A DNA stretch of 64,000 nucleotides from Vulpes vulpes (GCF_048418805.1 NC_132793.1:52856501-52920500), one strand, 5' to 3'. Counted from the stretch's first letter, positions 10,056 through 21,115 are shown. Notes: a model not told the origin generated them from the sequence alone. Numbers and translations are program-made.

Positions 10056-10410
10056 GATGTTACTCAAGATAGGTTGTTATGCTGCAGCAAAAACAACAAA
10101 AACTTTCAATGGATTAACGGCAAGTTTAGTTCTTGTTCATGGCACGTATCTTGTGTGGACTGTGGGCGAACTCTACTCCACACAAGCACTTGGGGATCCA
10201 GGCTGTCACAGTGACATCATTTTGTGCCTGTATAAATGGAGTCATGTTCTAGCAGCAGAGAAAGGACAGTCAGGAGAAATGTGCATAAACATTTCTCACC
10301 TCAGCCAAAAAGTAACACACATTTTTTTCTGTTTACATTTCTTTGGTCAAAACTAGTCATGTGTCCTCATACAACTTACAATTTACACAGAAACCTGATA
10401 AACGTAATCT
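10056..10410 (+). repeat. Unclassified ancient interspersed repeat
   Basis: AGCAAAAACAACAAAAACTT, then ATGGATTAACGGCAAGTTTA, GTTCTTGTTCATGGCACGTA, the TGTGGGCGAACTCTACTCCA block, GGGGATCCAGGCTGTCACAG and TTTCTTTGGTCAAAACTAGT follow a familiar mammalian repeat layout. I cannot name the family with confidence. The 99- and 71-residue sense frames here are not convincing. Confidence 0.4.
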
Positions 10411-10610
10411 TCAGTGATGTGGGAAACAAAGGCAGAGAAAAAAAATACTAAATTTCCTTATTATTTATGGCCCATTGACAAGTCCTTGAAATAGGCAGAG
10501 TGACAGTCCTCTAGGAACTCAGCTGCCTTGGTGTTAATATTTTGCTAAGGGCAAAAGGCAATCTCAGCCCAACCCCCAGGATCCCGAAAGTCTTGTTTTA
10601 AAAAGTATTC

Positions 10611-10778
10611 TTTTTTTTTTTGTTTATTCATGAGAGACACACAGAGAGGCAGAGACACAGGCAGAAGGAGAAGCAGACTCCCTGCGGGGCGCCCGATGTG
10701 GGAAGTGACCCCAAGACCCCAGGATCACGCCCTGAGTCGAAGGCAGACACTCAACCACTGAGCCACCCAGGTGTCCCC
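10611..10778 (-). mobile_element. SINEC, antisense
   Basis: T10, TTTATTCATGAGAGACACAC, GGCAGAGACACAGGCAGAAG, GAGAAGCAGACTCCCTGCGG and CACTGAGCCACCCAGGTGTC form the reverse complement of a Can-SINE of intermediate age. The flanks AAAGTATTC and TAAGTCTATT suggest an imperfect TSD. Confidence 0.9.
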
Positions 10779-10879
10779 AGTAAGTCTATTTTAACAGAAA
10801 AATTCCTTTGGAAACTTCCTTTATCTCTATCCCCTAAGATATGTGTTAGCAATCATCCCCAAGTATATGACCCACCCAT

Positions 10880-11190
10880 ATCCATCTGAAGGGTCTCATG
10901 ACTAAGGTTTTATTAGACAGTAATAAATGAACTTTCCCCAATAGTAGCTAGCCCCCTCAAGGTCCTGGAAACTTTGCTTCCAAAATCCTTTAGAGACTTT
11001 ATCCCTAACCCCCCTCAACTTGAAAGTAATGTTAAGGGGCCACTCCTCATGATCCTGGTGCAGCTCTTTCTGCCCATGGGTCCTGTGCCAGTGCTTTACT
11101 AAAATCACTTTTTTGTACCTAAGACAACTCAAGAATTCTTTCTTGGCTGATGGCTTTGAATCCTGTCTTTCCTACATCATTCAGTATGCC
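10880..11190 (+). mobile_element. Endogenous retrovirus LTR fragment
   Basis: GGTTTTATTAGACAGTAATA, a CCTCAAGGTCCTGGAAACTT block, CATGGGTCCTGTGCCAGTGC, TTTACTAAAATCACTTTTTT and CAAGAATTCTTTCTTGGCTG resemble the R/U5 part of an ERV LTR, with a degraded poly(A) signal (ACTAAAA). The 76-residue antisense frame at 10902-11132 is a shadow. No internal viral sequence is nearby. Confidence 0.5.
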
Positions 11191-11317
11191 CAGAGGGAAA
11201 GAAGCACCAAATACTGATGATGACTAGTGAATTCTGGTGGAACCTGAGATAACGCGGATCTGTTTTAGTGTGAAGTTAGATGGCATAAGATAGGCTAAAT
11301 TTATCCTAGGAAAACAT

Positions 11318-11440
11318 TGCGAGCATTCACTTTGTACTAACAAACTCTGTGCCAGGCCCTGTGCTAAACCTGTATCTAGTAAAATAATTCGTTAATTTAA
11401 CTCTCACAACCACCCAATAATATAATAATTTTGAATTTCA
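11318..11440 (-). mobile_element. MIR SINE fragment, antisense
   Basis: ACTCTGTGCCAGGCCCTGTG, then CTAAACC and TTAATTTAACTCTCACAACC with ACCCAATAATA, is the reverse complement of the MIR 3' half. Confidence 0.75.
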
Positions 11441-11527
11441 AACTTGGAAGAGAACTTTCAAATGATCATCTTAGAACAAATTCTTTATTTCACACATGAA
11501 GAATTGCTATTAAAAAGAATGAAATGA

Positions 11528-11739
11528 GGGGTACCTGAGTGACTCAGTTGGTTAGGCATTGACTCTTGGTTTCAGCTTAGGTCATGAGCTCATCAGGGTG
11601 ATGGGATCAAGCCCTACATCCAGCTCCACACTCAGAACAGAGTCTGCTCCAGATTCTGCTTCCCTCTCCCTTCCCCTCTACTCCTCCCCCAGCTTCTGCA
11701 AGCTCTCTATCAAATAAATAAATCAACTATTTAAAAAAA
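11528..11739 (+). mobile_element. Older Can-SINE, sense
   Basis: GGGTACCTGAGTGACTCAGT, TGGTTAGGCATTGACTCTTG, AGATTCTGCTTCCCTCTCCC and the tail CAAATAAATAAATCAAC form a diverged Can-SINE. The 14-bp TSD AAAGAATGAAATGA-like is present at about 11514-11527 and 11740-11753. Confidence 0.92.
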
Positions 11740-11754
11740 GAAGAATGAAATGAA

Positions 11755-12035
11755 AAGGTAAAAACTTCCAGTTCTAAAATAATTCATGGGAATATAATGA
11801 ATATAATGTACAACATGGTAAGCATAGTTAATAATACTGCATATGTGAAAGTTGCTAAGAGAGTTAATCTTAAAAGTTCCCATCACAAGGAAAAAGATTT
11901 GTAACTTGTAACTTGATGTTAAATAGATTTACCATGGGGGTCATTTTGCAATATATACAGATCTCATGTCAGTATGTTGTACACCTGAAACAAATACAAT
12001 GTTATCTCAATTATACTGTAATAAAAAAGAAATAA
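11755..12035 (+). mobile_element. L1 3' end (L1MA-like), sense
   Basis: The order GTACAACATGGTAAGCATAG, TTAATAATACTGCATATGTG, GCTAAGAGAGTTAATCTTAA, TTGCAATATATACAGATCTC, TATGTTGTACACCTGAAACA and TCAATTATACTGTAATAAAA is the standard 3' UTR of L1MA-type elements, ending in an A-rich tail. It is 5'-truncated. Confidence 0.85.
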
Positions 12036-13109
12036 ACAAAAAAGCCCCTAAAACCAAAGATGCTGACAGACAAAAGAGACCATCCTATGAACACGAGCCC
12101 CAGGTCTTTTTATTTATTACAGACATTCAATAAATAAAAAGAAAAAAAATGAAATGAGAAGAATCAAACTCAGGTTGGACTCAGAATGGGTAGTCCAGAG
12201 TGTTTTTCCTCCATCACACTATTCCTCATGTCTGTGATTTAAATCCCAAAGATTACACAAAGATTCTGTGCCATATCATACAACTGGGCAAAATTATTGG
12301 CATAAACCTCTCAGTAGAGAATGGGCATCAAGACATGCTTAAATTGTTGTATTTTATTCAATATTGATATAATCTCTGTGGTTTACTCAAGCCACAGCTG
12401 GCTAGTCGCAATGTAGAGTTATCCCAAACGACAATGCACTATTGATACTGAAAACCTTCTGGTTAGATGGGGGTGCGGGAAAGAGTGCCACTGTTCCCTT
12501 ATAAACTTCATAAATGCTTATCAATGAACTCTTTGTTTTTATGATTTGCAGTCATATTTGACATATTTTTCACACCAAATTTTTATCTAGTACACATGAC
12601 AGAAGGGAAATATAACACGCCTCTGGCCCATTCTCATTTAGCCTATGTGTTGCAACATCATGGTACTATCAGCCTGACTTAAAATTCTAAACAAAACTGC
12701 AAAAACAGAAATGAATTTTAATTGTGAAATATTAAAAGTGATACTGTCTTATTCAAACTGGCACTTGGGCCCAGATACACAATCACTGGCAGGAGTGAAG
12801 TTAGTGCAAAAGCTAGTTTATACTTTCTGGTTGCAGAGTTGAACAAATTCCTGTATTAAAGTGTAAACTACAGGCAAAAATGAGATTTAATTCACCACTG
12901 ATTTATAAAGCAAAGTAATACCAAAGAAAGAGAGTGAAGTTATAAAATTAGACAGCAAAGAGCTTGTATGAATGAAGAAACATTTTTAGAAAAACACTGA
13001 GTACAAGCGAGAGTGCACATTCTAAACTCTGGTGCTCACCTCTGAGAAGTGCACAGAGGCTCTTTCAAGTTATAGGCCAGACTACAAAATAAACACATTT
13101 CATCTTCTT
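12036..13109. other. Unique AT-rich sequence
   Basis: About 1.07 kb without a recognisable gene, RNA or repeat beyond short A-rich tracts. Confidence 0.45.
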
Positions 13110-13123
13110 GGAGATTCGATTTT

Positions 13124-13354
13124 ATTTTTTATTTTATTTTATTTTATTTTATTTTATTTTATTTTTTAAAAGATTAATTAATTAATTTATTTATTTATTT
13201 ATGATAGACAGAGAGAGAGAGAATGGCAGAGACACAGGCAGAGGGAAAAGCAGGCTCCATGCCGAGAGCCTGATGTGGGACTCGATCCCGGGACTCCAGG
13301 ATCGCGCCCTGGGCCAAAGGCAGGCGCTAAACCGGTGAGCCACGCAGGGATCCC
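13124..13354 (-). mobile_element. Young SINEC with expanded (TTTTA)n tail, antisense
   Basis: The tail has grown into an ATTTT pentanucleotide array (about 13120-13166). A near-consensus body follows: GATAGACAGAGAGAGAG, GCAGGCTCCATGCCGAGAGC, CTCGATCCCGGGACTCC, ATCGCGCCCTGGGCC, GCAGGGATCCC. The TSD is GGAGATTCGATTTT (13110-13123) against GGAGATTCTATTTT (13355-13368). Confidence 0.95.
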
Positions 13355-13368
13355 GGAGATTCTATTTT

Positions 13369-13690
13369 AATAAACATTTTAATGATTTAACCATTATTTT
13401 TATATATTATGAACATGGATATATTATGAGGTAGAATCAAAGCTTACATGACTTTTTATAATGTAGCAGGAATTATAATGGAGGTGGGTCACTTAGTTTT
13501 CCCCGAGAATAGGTTAGTTTCCTCTGCTACAAACAGTAGGATAGTAACCAACTCTGAGAAACAGATAATGAGAATTTGCAAACTGCAGCAATACAAGTTT
13601 GTGGTTTTATTACGTCTTTGGACTTCAGCGTAAAGGACTCGAATTATCCTTCGGTAGGTAAAAAAGTAGAAAAAAGCCCAGAATTATTAT
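13369..13690. other. Unique sequence
   Basis: No repeat recognised. A 61-residue sense frame at 13448-13633 has no recognisable domain. Confidence 0.4.
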
Positions 13691-14180
13691 CTTCCTTTGA
13701 ACATGAGCTGGACCATAATGTGGATAAATGATGGGAGGTTACATTCAGTTACAAAGTTGGCAGAGCATCTAAGAACCTTACGTTTTTATATTAGAGGACA
13801 GAGGGTTGGCTGAGCCCTAGGCAACAATACTCTTAAGACACCTGTCGCGATGAGGATTTTAATCCTGCCTACTCCTACGGAATCTATGTCCTCCATTCCT
13901 CTTGGCATAGATTTGAATTGTATACTGAAACTGAGAAATAGAGAGACAGATTTAATAATCATTCCACTTAGTAAGTACAGCTGGGGCAGGTAATTAAACA
14001 GGTTTTCTCTTGCCAGCAGGCCTAAAGCAATGTAGCTCAGAGTCTCAGTCACACCACTGGACTGATGGAAAGCTAATATTAAACAGGCCTTCTCTAGGCA
14101 GGCCCACGACAGCATTGCTGTTCTTCCTAAGAAGGAGTTATTAAGGGAGCCTTGTCAGGCCGCCGGAGGCCTGCCGGAGC
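13691..14180 (-). repeat. Possible diverged LTR, unclassified
   Basis: On the minus strand the order GGGCCTGCCTAGAGAAGGCC, GGCCTGCTGGCAAGAGAAAA, TTAATTACCTGCCCCAGCTG and GGCTCAGCCAACCCTCTGTC reminds me of ERVL-class LTRs. A 109-residue antisense frame (13786-14115) lies in it without a recognisable domain. The family and borders are not established. Confidence 0.3.
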
Positions 14181-14590
14181 TTCAGTTTTAGAAATATTGC
14201 ATTTATAGGTTGAAAAATGAAAAAGGACTAGAATAATTGAAAAATTACTATCATTATTATTGAGGTGGTTGATATCTAATAAAATATGCTCATTATGAAT
14301 CTTCGATGTTATCATGTTATGAACAACTATTCAAACATCGGGGAAATAATTTCTTAATTTTTAAAATTTCTAGTTTTCTTTGTCTTATGAAGACCCAGTA
14401 TTTAACTGATGTGATGAGACATAGTAGCCTAATTGCAAGTAGGTTGAATAGAGACAAAATACCCTTAGGGAGATGAAAACTGAACTTAGTTAAAAAGTAC
14501 TTCGTTAGGAAAGGGTTTTTTGCTTGTTTGAAGATGGGAAGTCAAATCAATCATTTAAAAAATATATCAAATTATTTCTTCAGTTCAGTT
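14181..14590. other. Unique AT-rich sequence
   Basis: No gene or repeat recognised. Confidence 0.4.
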
Positions 14591-14599
14591 AATTGTTCC

Positions 14600-14985
14600 T
14601 ATATTTATTGTTCCTGTTACAGGCTGCTATGTAGAAAACATCCCCAAATTTATTGTCTTAAAATAGCAAACACTTTGTTATATCTCAAAATTTGAGGCAT
14701 CTGGAATTTGTATAGGGCGTGGCTAGGTAATTGCTCTGCCCCACATTGTGTTGACCTGGATCAACTGGTGGTATTTGGCTGGTGGCTGGTCTGGTCCAGG
14801 GAGGACAAGACAGTGGGACAAATGGAAGTTTGGGCCTAGCTGCCTCTTTTTCCTTCTGCCTGCAGTCTCAGGGTCTCCTCCCTAGGGCCATATTTAGTCA
14901 TGCAATCAACACCCACGCAGAATGTACTGGATCACAACCACTGCAGTTGATGTATGCTAATGATTGTGACTGCTGATCTGAACAA
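14600..14985 (+). repeat. Unclassified ancient interspersed repeat
   Basis: CTGTTACAGGCTGCTATGTA, CATCCCCAAATTTATTGTCT, TAAAATAGCAAACACTTTGT, then CCTGGATCAACTGG and the CAGTCTCAGGGTCTCCTCC block match the general layout of an old mammalian repeat with a CTGTAACAAA-like start. I cannot assign a family. Confidence 0.4.
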
Positions 14986-15795
14986 TACATCTTGTCCTTC
15001 TTTCTACAGGTGTCAAAACTATAAACATTTCCCACGAATCAAACATATAAGTTTTAACAAATATTTTTGGACAGCATGGTGACATTTAATTTTGGTCTAC
15101 TGTCTACCAAAATATCAAATCTAAGTACAATATCCTTGGACTGCTCCAATCCTACAGTTCCATATCCAAGTGGATGTGTGTATGGTTCTGGTGGTGGTAG
15201 AGAGAACGGCAGGGGCTTGGTTTCAATGGACTTTGCAATGAATTCCCAATATTATATGCTACTTGCTTGTTTTTGTGGGGAGGGAGGCAAAGGATGGGAG
15301 GGCTACAAAATCAGTGACTTAAATAGTGTATTTTTGACATTAAAACTTAGATATGCTTCTATTGAAGTTAGTTGTTTTTTTTTTACGAGTTTAAAACATT
15401 TACAAAAACTCTCCTAATCAATATGAATTCAAATTTCATGCTTTATGTTAAACAGAAAACATTTGGGCAGCCATGTAATATGAGATATCTACAACTTAAA
15501 CAGATGAGAACAATGCAGAAATAAACAGGATTGGAACTATTGACTGAATACTCAAAAACAGAATAAACACACAATTCTGAATCTATTACAGGAAGCTAAG
15601 TTTCAGGTATAGTCACACAGTATGAAGCATTAAAATTTATAATATATTTTTAAAAATTTAATTTTTTTACTAGATATTTTTATGGCCAAAAATTTATAAA
15701 ATGCATTAAACATTAAGTTATCAAAAAAGGTCTTTCCCCACCTTCTGTTCCTACCACCTTTGTCCTACAGAGAAAGAATATTAGCAGTTTCTTTA
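14986..15795. other. Unique sequence
   Basis: A 116-residue sense frame occupies 15067-15417, but it has no recognisable domain and unremarkable composition. I do not call it a gene. No repeat was recognised. Confidence 0.4.
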
Positions 15796-16039
15796 TGCAT
15801 AAACAAATATGAAGATGTGTTCTTATTTTCTTATTTTCACAAAACATCTATATTCTATATATGCTATTTTGGACCCTAATTTTTTCACTTAATAATAAAA
15901 CTATATGCACACATTAAGTGCTTTTTCATTTTTTACAGTGGCATTGTAGGGATGCACTGTAATTTAAACAACTTTCTATTGATGAAAATGTGCTTGTTAA
16001 GAAAACTTTTAAAAATGTAATTAGTAATCTATTGCTTAT

Positions 16040-16241
16040 TCATTTATTTATTTATTTGAGAGAGAGAGCATGACAAGGCTGCGGGGGGCGGAGGCAAAGG
16101 GAGAGAGAGCGAGAAAAATCTTAAGCAGGTTTGATGCCCAGTGTGGAGCTTGATTCGGGGCTTGATCTCACAATCTTGACGTCATGACCTGAGCTGAAAT
16201 CAAGAGTTGGCTGCTTAAGTGACTTAGCCACCTTGGTACCC
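16040..16241 (-). mobile_element. Older Can-SINE, antisense, inside ancient L1
   Basis: (TTTA)n, GAGAGAGAGCATGACAAGGC, ATGACCTGAGCTGAAATCAA and the end TTGGTACCCC form the reverse complement of an older Can-SINE. A clean TSD, CTATTGCTTAT, is seen at 16029-16039 and 16242-16252. Confidence 0.9.
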
Positions 16242-16547
16242 CTATTGCTTATATTATTAAAAAATATATATACTCATGGAAAACTTCCCAGAAGTGAAAT
16301 TACTGGGTCAAAATATATATGCATTTAAGAATTTTCATAGATATTACCAAATTGCTCATCATAAAAGCTGCAAATACATACTTACTCCAGAAATATATGA
16401 AACTGGCTTCCACACAGCCTTACTGACAATGTATATTGGAATATTATTATTTTTTCCAAATCATTAGGTCAAAACAGTGGTATTTCTGTATCATTAATGT
16501 GTATTCTTTTATTCTCATTTAGTTTATGCTTTGCTTTTCATATATTT

Positions 16548-16754
16548 TTAAAAGATTTTATTTATTCATGGAAGACACACACAGAGAGAGAGGGGCAGAG
16601 ACACAGGCAGAGACACAGGCAGAGGGAGAAGCAGGCTCCCTGCAGGGAGCCCAATACGGGACTCATCCAGGGCCTTCAGGATCACGACCTGAGCTGAAGC
16701 CTGCAATAAACCAGAGTCCCCGCCCCCATCGCCGCCCCGCCACTGGAGCTGCCT
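16548..16754 (-). mobile_element. SINEC, antisense, with aberrant GC-rich head
   Basis: AAAAGATTTTATTTATTCAT, a duplicated GGCAGAGACACA unit and GCAGGCTCCCTGCAGGGAGC identify a SINEC. Where the tRNA-like head should be, the sequence is a C-rich tract (CAGAGTCCCCGCCCCCATCG, then CCGCCCCGCCACTGG). The flanking target GCTTTTCATATTTT occurs at 16533, 16755 and again at 16775. Confidence 0.8.
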
Positions 16755-16962
16755 GCTTTTCATATTTTTTTTCCGCTTTTCATATTTTAAAGAGCATTTG
16801 CCTTCCTGTAAAACGTATGATCATATCCTTCCACCAAAGGGCTATTGGGTTATTTTTCTCTTATTAATATTTCTTATTAATATTTCCAAATATTAATATT
16901 TGGATATTTGGAGAATTTATATATGGAGACACCTTAAAATTTTTTATTTTATTTTCATTATT

Positions 16963-17341
16963 TTTAAAAGATTACTTTATTTTACAGAGAGAGAGAGACA
17001 GAGAGAGATAGAGACAGAGAGAGACAGAGAGAATATTAAGCAGACTCCACACCCAGAGCAGAGCCTCAGGTGGGGCTGTATCTCTCGATCCTGAGGTCAT
17101 GACCTGAGCAGAAATCAAGAGTAGAATGCTGGGACGCCTGGTAGCTCAGTGGTTGAGTGTCTGCCTTCAGCTCAGGTCGTGATCCCAGGGTCCTGGGATG
17201 GAGTCCCGCTTCGGGGTCCCTGCAGGGAGCCTGCTTCTCCTTCTGCCTGTGACTCTGCCTCTGTGTGTCTCTCATGAATAAATAAAATCTGAAAAAAAAA
17301 AAAAAAAAGAGTAGGATGTTTAACTGACTACCCAGGGGCCC
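16963..17341 (-). mobile_element. Older Can-SINE, antisense, split by a nested SINEC
   Basis: The left part (16963-17130) runs from TTAAAAGATTACTTTATTTT through (GA)n to TGACCTGAGCAGAAATCAAG. The right part (about 17320-17341) is the expected end TTAACTGACTACCCAGGGGC. A sense SINEC at 17131-17306 separates them. Confidence 0.88.
17131..17306 (+). mobile_element. SINEC, sense, nested in an older Can-SINE
   Basis: GGGACGCCTGGTAGCTCAGT, GGTTGAGTGTCTGCCTTCAG, CAGGGAGCCTGCTTCTCC and CTCATGAATAAATAAAATCT plus a long A tail form a full SINEC. The TSD is AAGAGTAGAATGC (17117-17129) against AAGAGTAGGATGT (17307-17319). Confidence 0.93.
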
Positions 17342-19494
17342 TATATTGAGATATATTTTATGTGATTTTAAAAAATACTGTGTCTTCATTTTATATTTGC
17401 ATTTGACTATATTTATGATTTTTCTTTTGGTTTTGCAGGATTTCTTTATGTTTGTGTAGTTAAACTTACCTTGTCTTTTATGATGTTTGGAATTTGAGTC
17501 ATATTTGGAAAGGCTTTTTGTCCCTCTAGTCTTAGGAAGTAATTACCCCAGTTTTCTTCTGGCACATTTACGTACATTTTAAATACTTGCTCCATTTGGA
17601 ATGTATCTTGGTATCTGGTGTGAGGTATGGATACAGCTTTTCCCTAGTAATTCTAATGCCATTTTTTGAATAATTGATCTTTTCCACTAATTTTTATCAT
17701 CTTTCAGTCTACATTTGTGTAGACTTTGGAATGTTTTATTCTGGCCCATTATTCTATTTTTTTATAAGCCAATTACCTCACTGTTTTAATGTTGAAGCTT
17801 TACTAATATTTATTATAAATATGTTATGAATAAATTGTTATCTATAAGATTGGTTCTTCCTGCTGACTTCCTTATTCTTTTTCAGAGTTTTGTTGAGAAT
17901 TTTTGTTTATTTTTCTATTTAAACATTATGATTAGTTATGATTATGATTAGTTTGCTTAATTAACACTTTCTGTATTGTATCACATTTTTAGAATAACTT
18001 ACAGATGATATTGGGCATTCCTATCCAATGGCACAATACCTTATTATATTTGTTCATATCTCTGTCTTGTCCTACAATACAGTTTTCTTCAAAGACATTT
18101 TTTTTGTCATTATTATTGTTATTTTTCCCTATTTGACCTTGGCATTGTAAATAGGGTTTTTTTCCCTTTCATTATATTTTCTGATTGTTATTTGCATATA
18201 TGAAGCTATGGGTTTCTGAATATTAATTTAATATCCCTTTAGCCTAATGAATTTTTGGTAATAATTTTCTAGCTCATTCTCTTGGATTCTGCATATAAAC
18301 AATCCTATCTCAGCAAATAGTGGTAATTTTATAACCTCCTTCCAGAATGGTCTACCTATAATTTCTTACTCTAAATTCATTGGCTTGTGAGCTGAGATAG
18401 ATTTTTTTTTACCGTGAATTCATTGACTTCCATTTCAGTTGCTACCGGATAGTTGCTAAATTTTTCAAATGCTTTTTTATCATGGGTGGTGGTGACTTAT
18501 AATGCTTTTATTAACAGATTTCCTAATGTTGAATCACCATTACATTTATATAATACAACTTAATCATGGTACAATTATCTTTTATTTTTGCTGTATTTTC
18601 TTTTTCAGTATATTATTTAGGATTTTTGTACTAATATTTACGTGAGATTATTCTATAGTTTGTTTTCAAAGTACAGTCTTAAGGCTTTAGTATCAAGGTC
18701 ATATTCTTTTTATAAGCTTGCTTTATTTTTTATGCTTGGAGCAGTTTAATAGCATTTCAACAGTCTGATTGTTAAATATATGTTGGACTTCTCTTATGAA
18801 GCCCTTTAATCCTAGCGCTGTTTGGAAGGATTAATCTTTGACCATTTTCTCTCAATTGTTTTGTGGAAATTAACCTTTACTGATTTCCTGAGTTTCAATA
18901 TCAGTTTTAACAAATTATTTTTCTTAGGAAAAAAATCTGTTATCCAGGTTTCAAATTTATTTTCATAGTATTAATACAGCATTTATTAGTCATCCGATTT
19001 CTTTTATTTCTGTGAATTTTTCTTCATTATAACTTCCTATTATATATTTTCTTCTAATTGATTTTTATTAACTAGTGATTTGTATTGTTTACTTTTTTCT
19101 TCAAAGAAGTAGTTTTGGGATTTTTTGATTATTTTTGTTGTTTACATATTTTTATCTCATTAAATTCTACTTCTTTGTTATTCTTTCCTTACGGTTGCTT
19201 TCAATTTATTTTTGTACTTCTATCCGAATCAGTTCCTTAATTTATTATTTTTTTTCTTAACTGATTTAAGTATTTAGGCTGTGCTTTTTTCTCTGAACAC
19301 TACTTATCTAGATTCTATATGTTCTAATATGAAATATTTTTTGTTACCTTTGTGTTTTAGAAGTTTTACAATCTTGATCAATGTTTAATTTGAGAGAATT
19401 TTTCTATATCCAGATTTATAGATACATTTACTTATTTTGTTAATTTCCAATTTTACTGCATTTTTATTAGAGAATATTGTCTTTATCACCTATG

Positions 19495-19970
19495 AGGGTG
19501 AATTTTATGAATAAACATGACTGGGCTATGGCCTACCTAGATTCTGGATGTTTCTGTGACAGTGTTTTGGGTGAAATTAACATTTAAGTCAGTGGACTGA
19601 CAGTAAATTGTCCTCCACAGTATGGGTGGGTCTCATCCAATCACTGAATCTGTTGAAGACCTGAATAGAACAAAAAGACTGGCCTCCTCCAAGGAAGAGA
19701 GAATTTTCTAGCAAAATGCCTTCAGATTTTATCTGGGACATTGGTCCCTCTTGGTTTTACAGCAGACTGCCTTAGGACTTGAACCAGAATACTGGCTCTC
19801 CTGAGTCTCCAGCCTGTCTACCCTGTGGATTTTGGACTTAACAGCCTCCAAAATCACAAGAATCAAAGCCTTAAAATCTTTCTGTATCTCTGTCTTTCTG
19901 TCTCTCTCTCTCTCTCTCCACATATCCTATTGCTTCTGTTTTTCTGAAGAAGCCTAATCACCACCTAACA
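19495..19970 (+). mobile_element. LTR-like repeat (MaLR/ERVL-type), sense
   Basis: GGTGAATTTTATGAATAAAC, ATGACTGGGCTATGGCC, GTGGGTCTCATCCAATCACT, GAAGACCTGAATAGAACAAA, CTCTCCTGAGTCTCCAGCC and the terminal CCTATTGCTTCTGTTTTTCT form a layout shared with the repeat at 22.99-23.40 kb. The exact family is uncertain. A CT-rich run (about 19895-19917) lies near its 3' end. Confidence 0.5.
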
Positions 19971-20356
19971 CTTTAATTTCTTTTTTATTATCTTATTTTA
20001 TAATTTCTTCCACCATCTTCTGGCACTGAGTTTTACTGTAGCCAGCCTTTTTACCCTTAGAGATATCTGGTTATTTTCCTTTGGCTGCTTTATAGTTAAA
20101 TTCTGTAATCTCACTAACTTATGTCTAACTGATGAGCTAGACAGTTTACTTTGCCATATAATGTGCCTTTTTAAATACATAAATACAAAGGTCATTGCCA
20201 CTAATCAACCGAAACTTGATAAAATTACTTCTCTGCATTTGTCTCTTTATCTTTTAATACATAAAATAATTGAATTTGCCAAAGAAGGTTGTTATATTAA
20301 TATTTTAAAAATGTTTAATATGGTGCTTGATATATAGCAAATGATATTGTTTATTT
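19971..20356. other. Unique AT-rich sequence
   Basis: No gene or repeat recognised. The antisense 67-residue frame at 19998-20201 has no recognisable domain. Confidence 0.4.
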
Positions 20357-20369
20357 AATAAGCTAGTGA

Positions 20370-20570
20370 GGGATCCCTGGGTGGCGCAGCCGTTTGGCGC
20401 CTGCCTTTGGCCCAGGGCGCTATCCTGGAGACCCGGGATCGAATCCCATGTCGGGCTCCTGGTGCATGGAGCCTGCTACTCCCTCTGGCTGTGTCTCTGC
20501 CTCTCCCTCTCTCTCTGTGGCTATCATAAATAAAAATTTAAAAAATTAAAAAAAAAACACTTCTAAAAAA
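20370..20570 (+). mobile_element. Young SINEC_Cf, sense
   Basis: GGGATCCCTGGGTGGCGCAG, TTTGGCGCCTGCCTTTGGCC, CCAGGGCGCTATCCTGGAGA and CCCGGGATCGAATCCCATG are near consensus, followed by a (CT)n tract, GGCTATCATAAATAAA and an A-rich tail. A perfect 13-bp TSD, AATAAGCTAGTGA, lies at 20357-20369 and 20571-20583. The tRNA-like head carries the A-box and B-box positions of a Pol III promoter. Confidence 0.97.
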
Positions 20571-20764
20571 AATAAGCTAGTGAATAAACCAAAATTTCTT
20601 TCAGAAATGTTTTATTTTATGTGCTTAAATATTATTTGAATTTTCTTCTTAGAAAATTTCAATTATGTGTATATTAGATGTTATTTGCCTATCTTCTTTA
20701 TATATTATTTTCTCTCTAATCCTTAATCAAAAACAAAACCAAAAAGAATTATTTAGTTTTTTTT

Positions 20765-21115
20765 TCTGTGTGTGTGTAAGCACAGAATTCTATGGGTTTT
20801 GGCAAATGTATACCAATGTATGATAACAATTACAGTCAAATTTTAGATCACTTTCATGACCCCCAAATTTCCCTTGTTGCTTCCAGTCAACTCCTGCTCG
20901 CACACCTGACAGTAGGCAATCTCTGATCTTTGTTGTTGTTGCTATAGTTTTACCTTTTCTAGATGTCATGTAAAGTGAAATCACATAGTATACTAGCTTT
21001 AAGCTGGCTTCTTTCATCTGTATTCTGCATATAGATTTTTCCTTTATTATTACTGAATGGCATTTCACTATATGGATATGCCACATTTTGTTTCTTCTAA
21101 TCTTTGTAAATAGTT
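20765..21115 (-). mobile_element. Ancient L1 3' part (L1M-type), antisense
   Basis: GGGTTTTGGCAAATGTATAC, GATCACTTTCATGACCCCCA, GTAAAGTGAAATCACATAGT, TAGCTTTAAGCTGGCTTCTT and GGCATTTCACTATATGGATA match the reverse complement of L1M 3' sequence. Confidence 0.7.

Larger units (their letters stand above)
15800..19480 (-). mobile_element. Long ancient L1 (L1M-type), antisense, with four SINE insertions
   Basis: The plus strand reads as the reverse complement of an L1, 3' end first. An AAACTTCCCAGAAGTGAAAT / TACTGGGTCAAAATATATAT block is followed by the RT-domain region (TGGTGTGAGGTATGGATACA, ATTCTATTTTTTTATAAGCC) and the region near the endonuclease (TTTTTTCTTCAAAGAAGTAG). About 2.9 kb of L1 remains after removing SINEs at 16040, 16548, 16963 and 17131. 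Every frame is closed. The borders, especially near 19.48 kb, are approximate. Confidence 0.65.

Noticed and set aside
20370..20440. tRNA gene-like sequence
   Set aside because: It is the tRNA-Lys-derived head of a SINEC, with SINE body, A tail and TSD attached, so it is not a functional tRNA gene.
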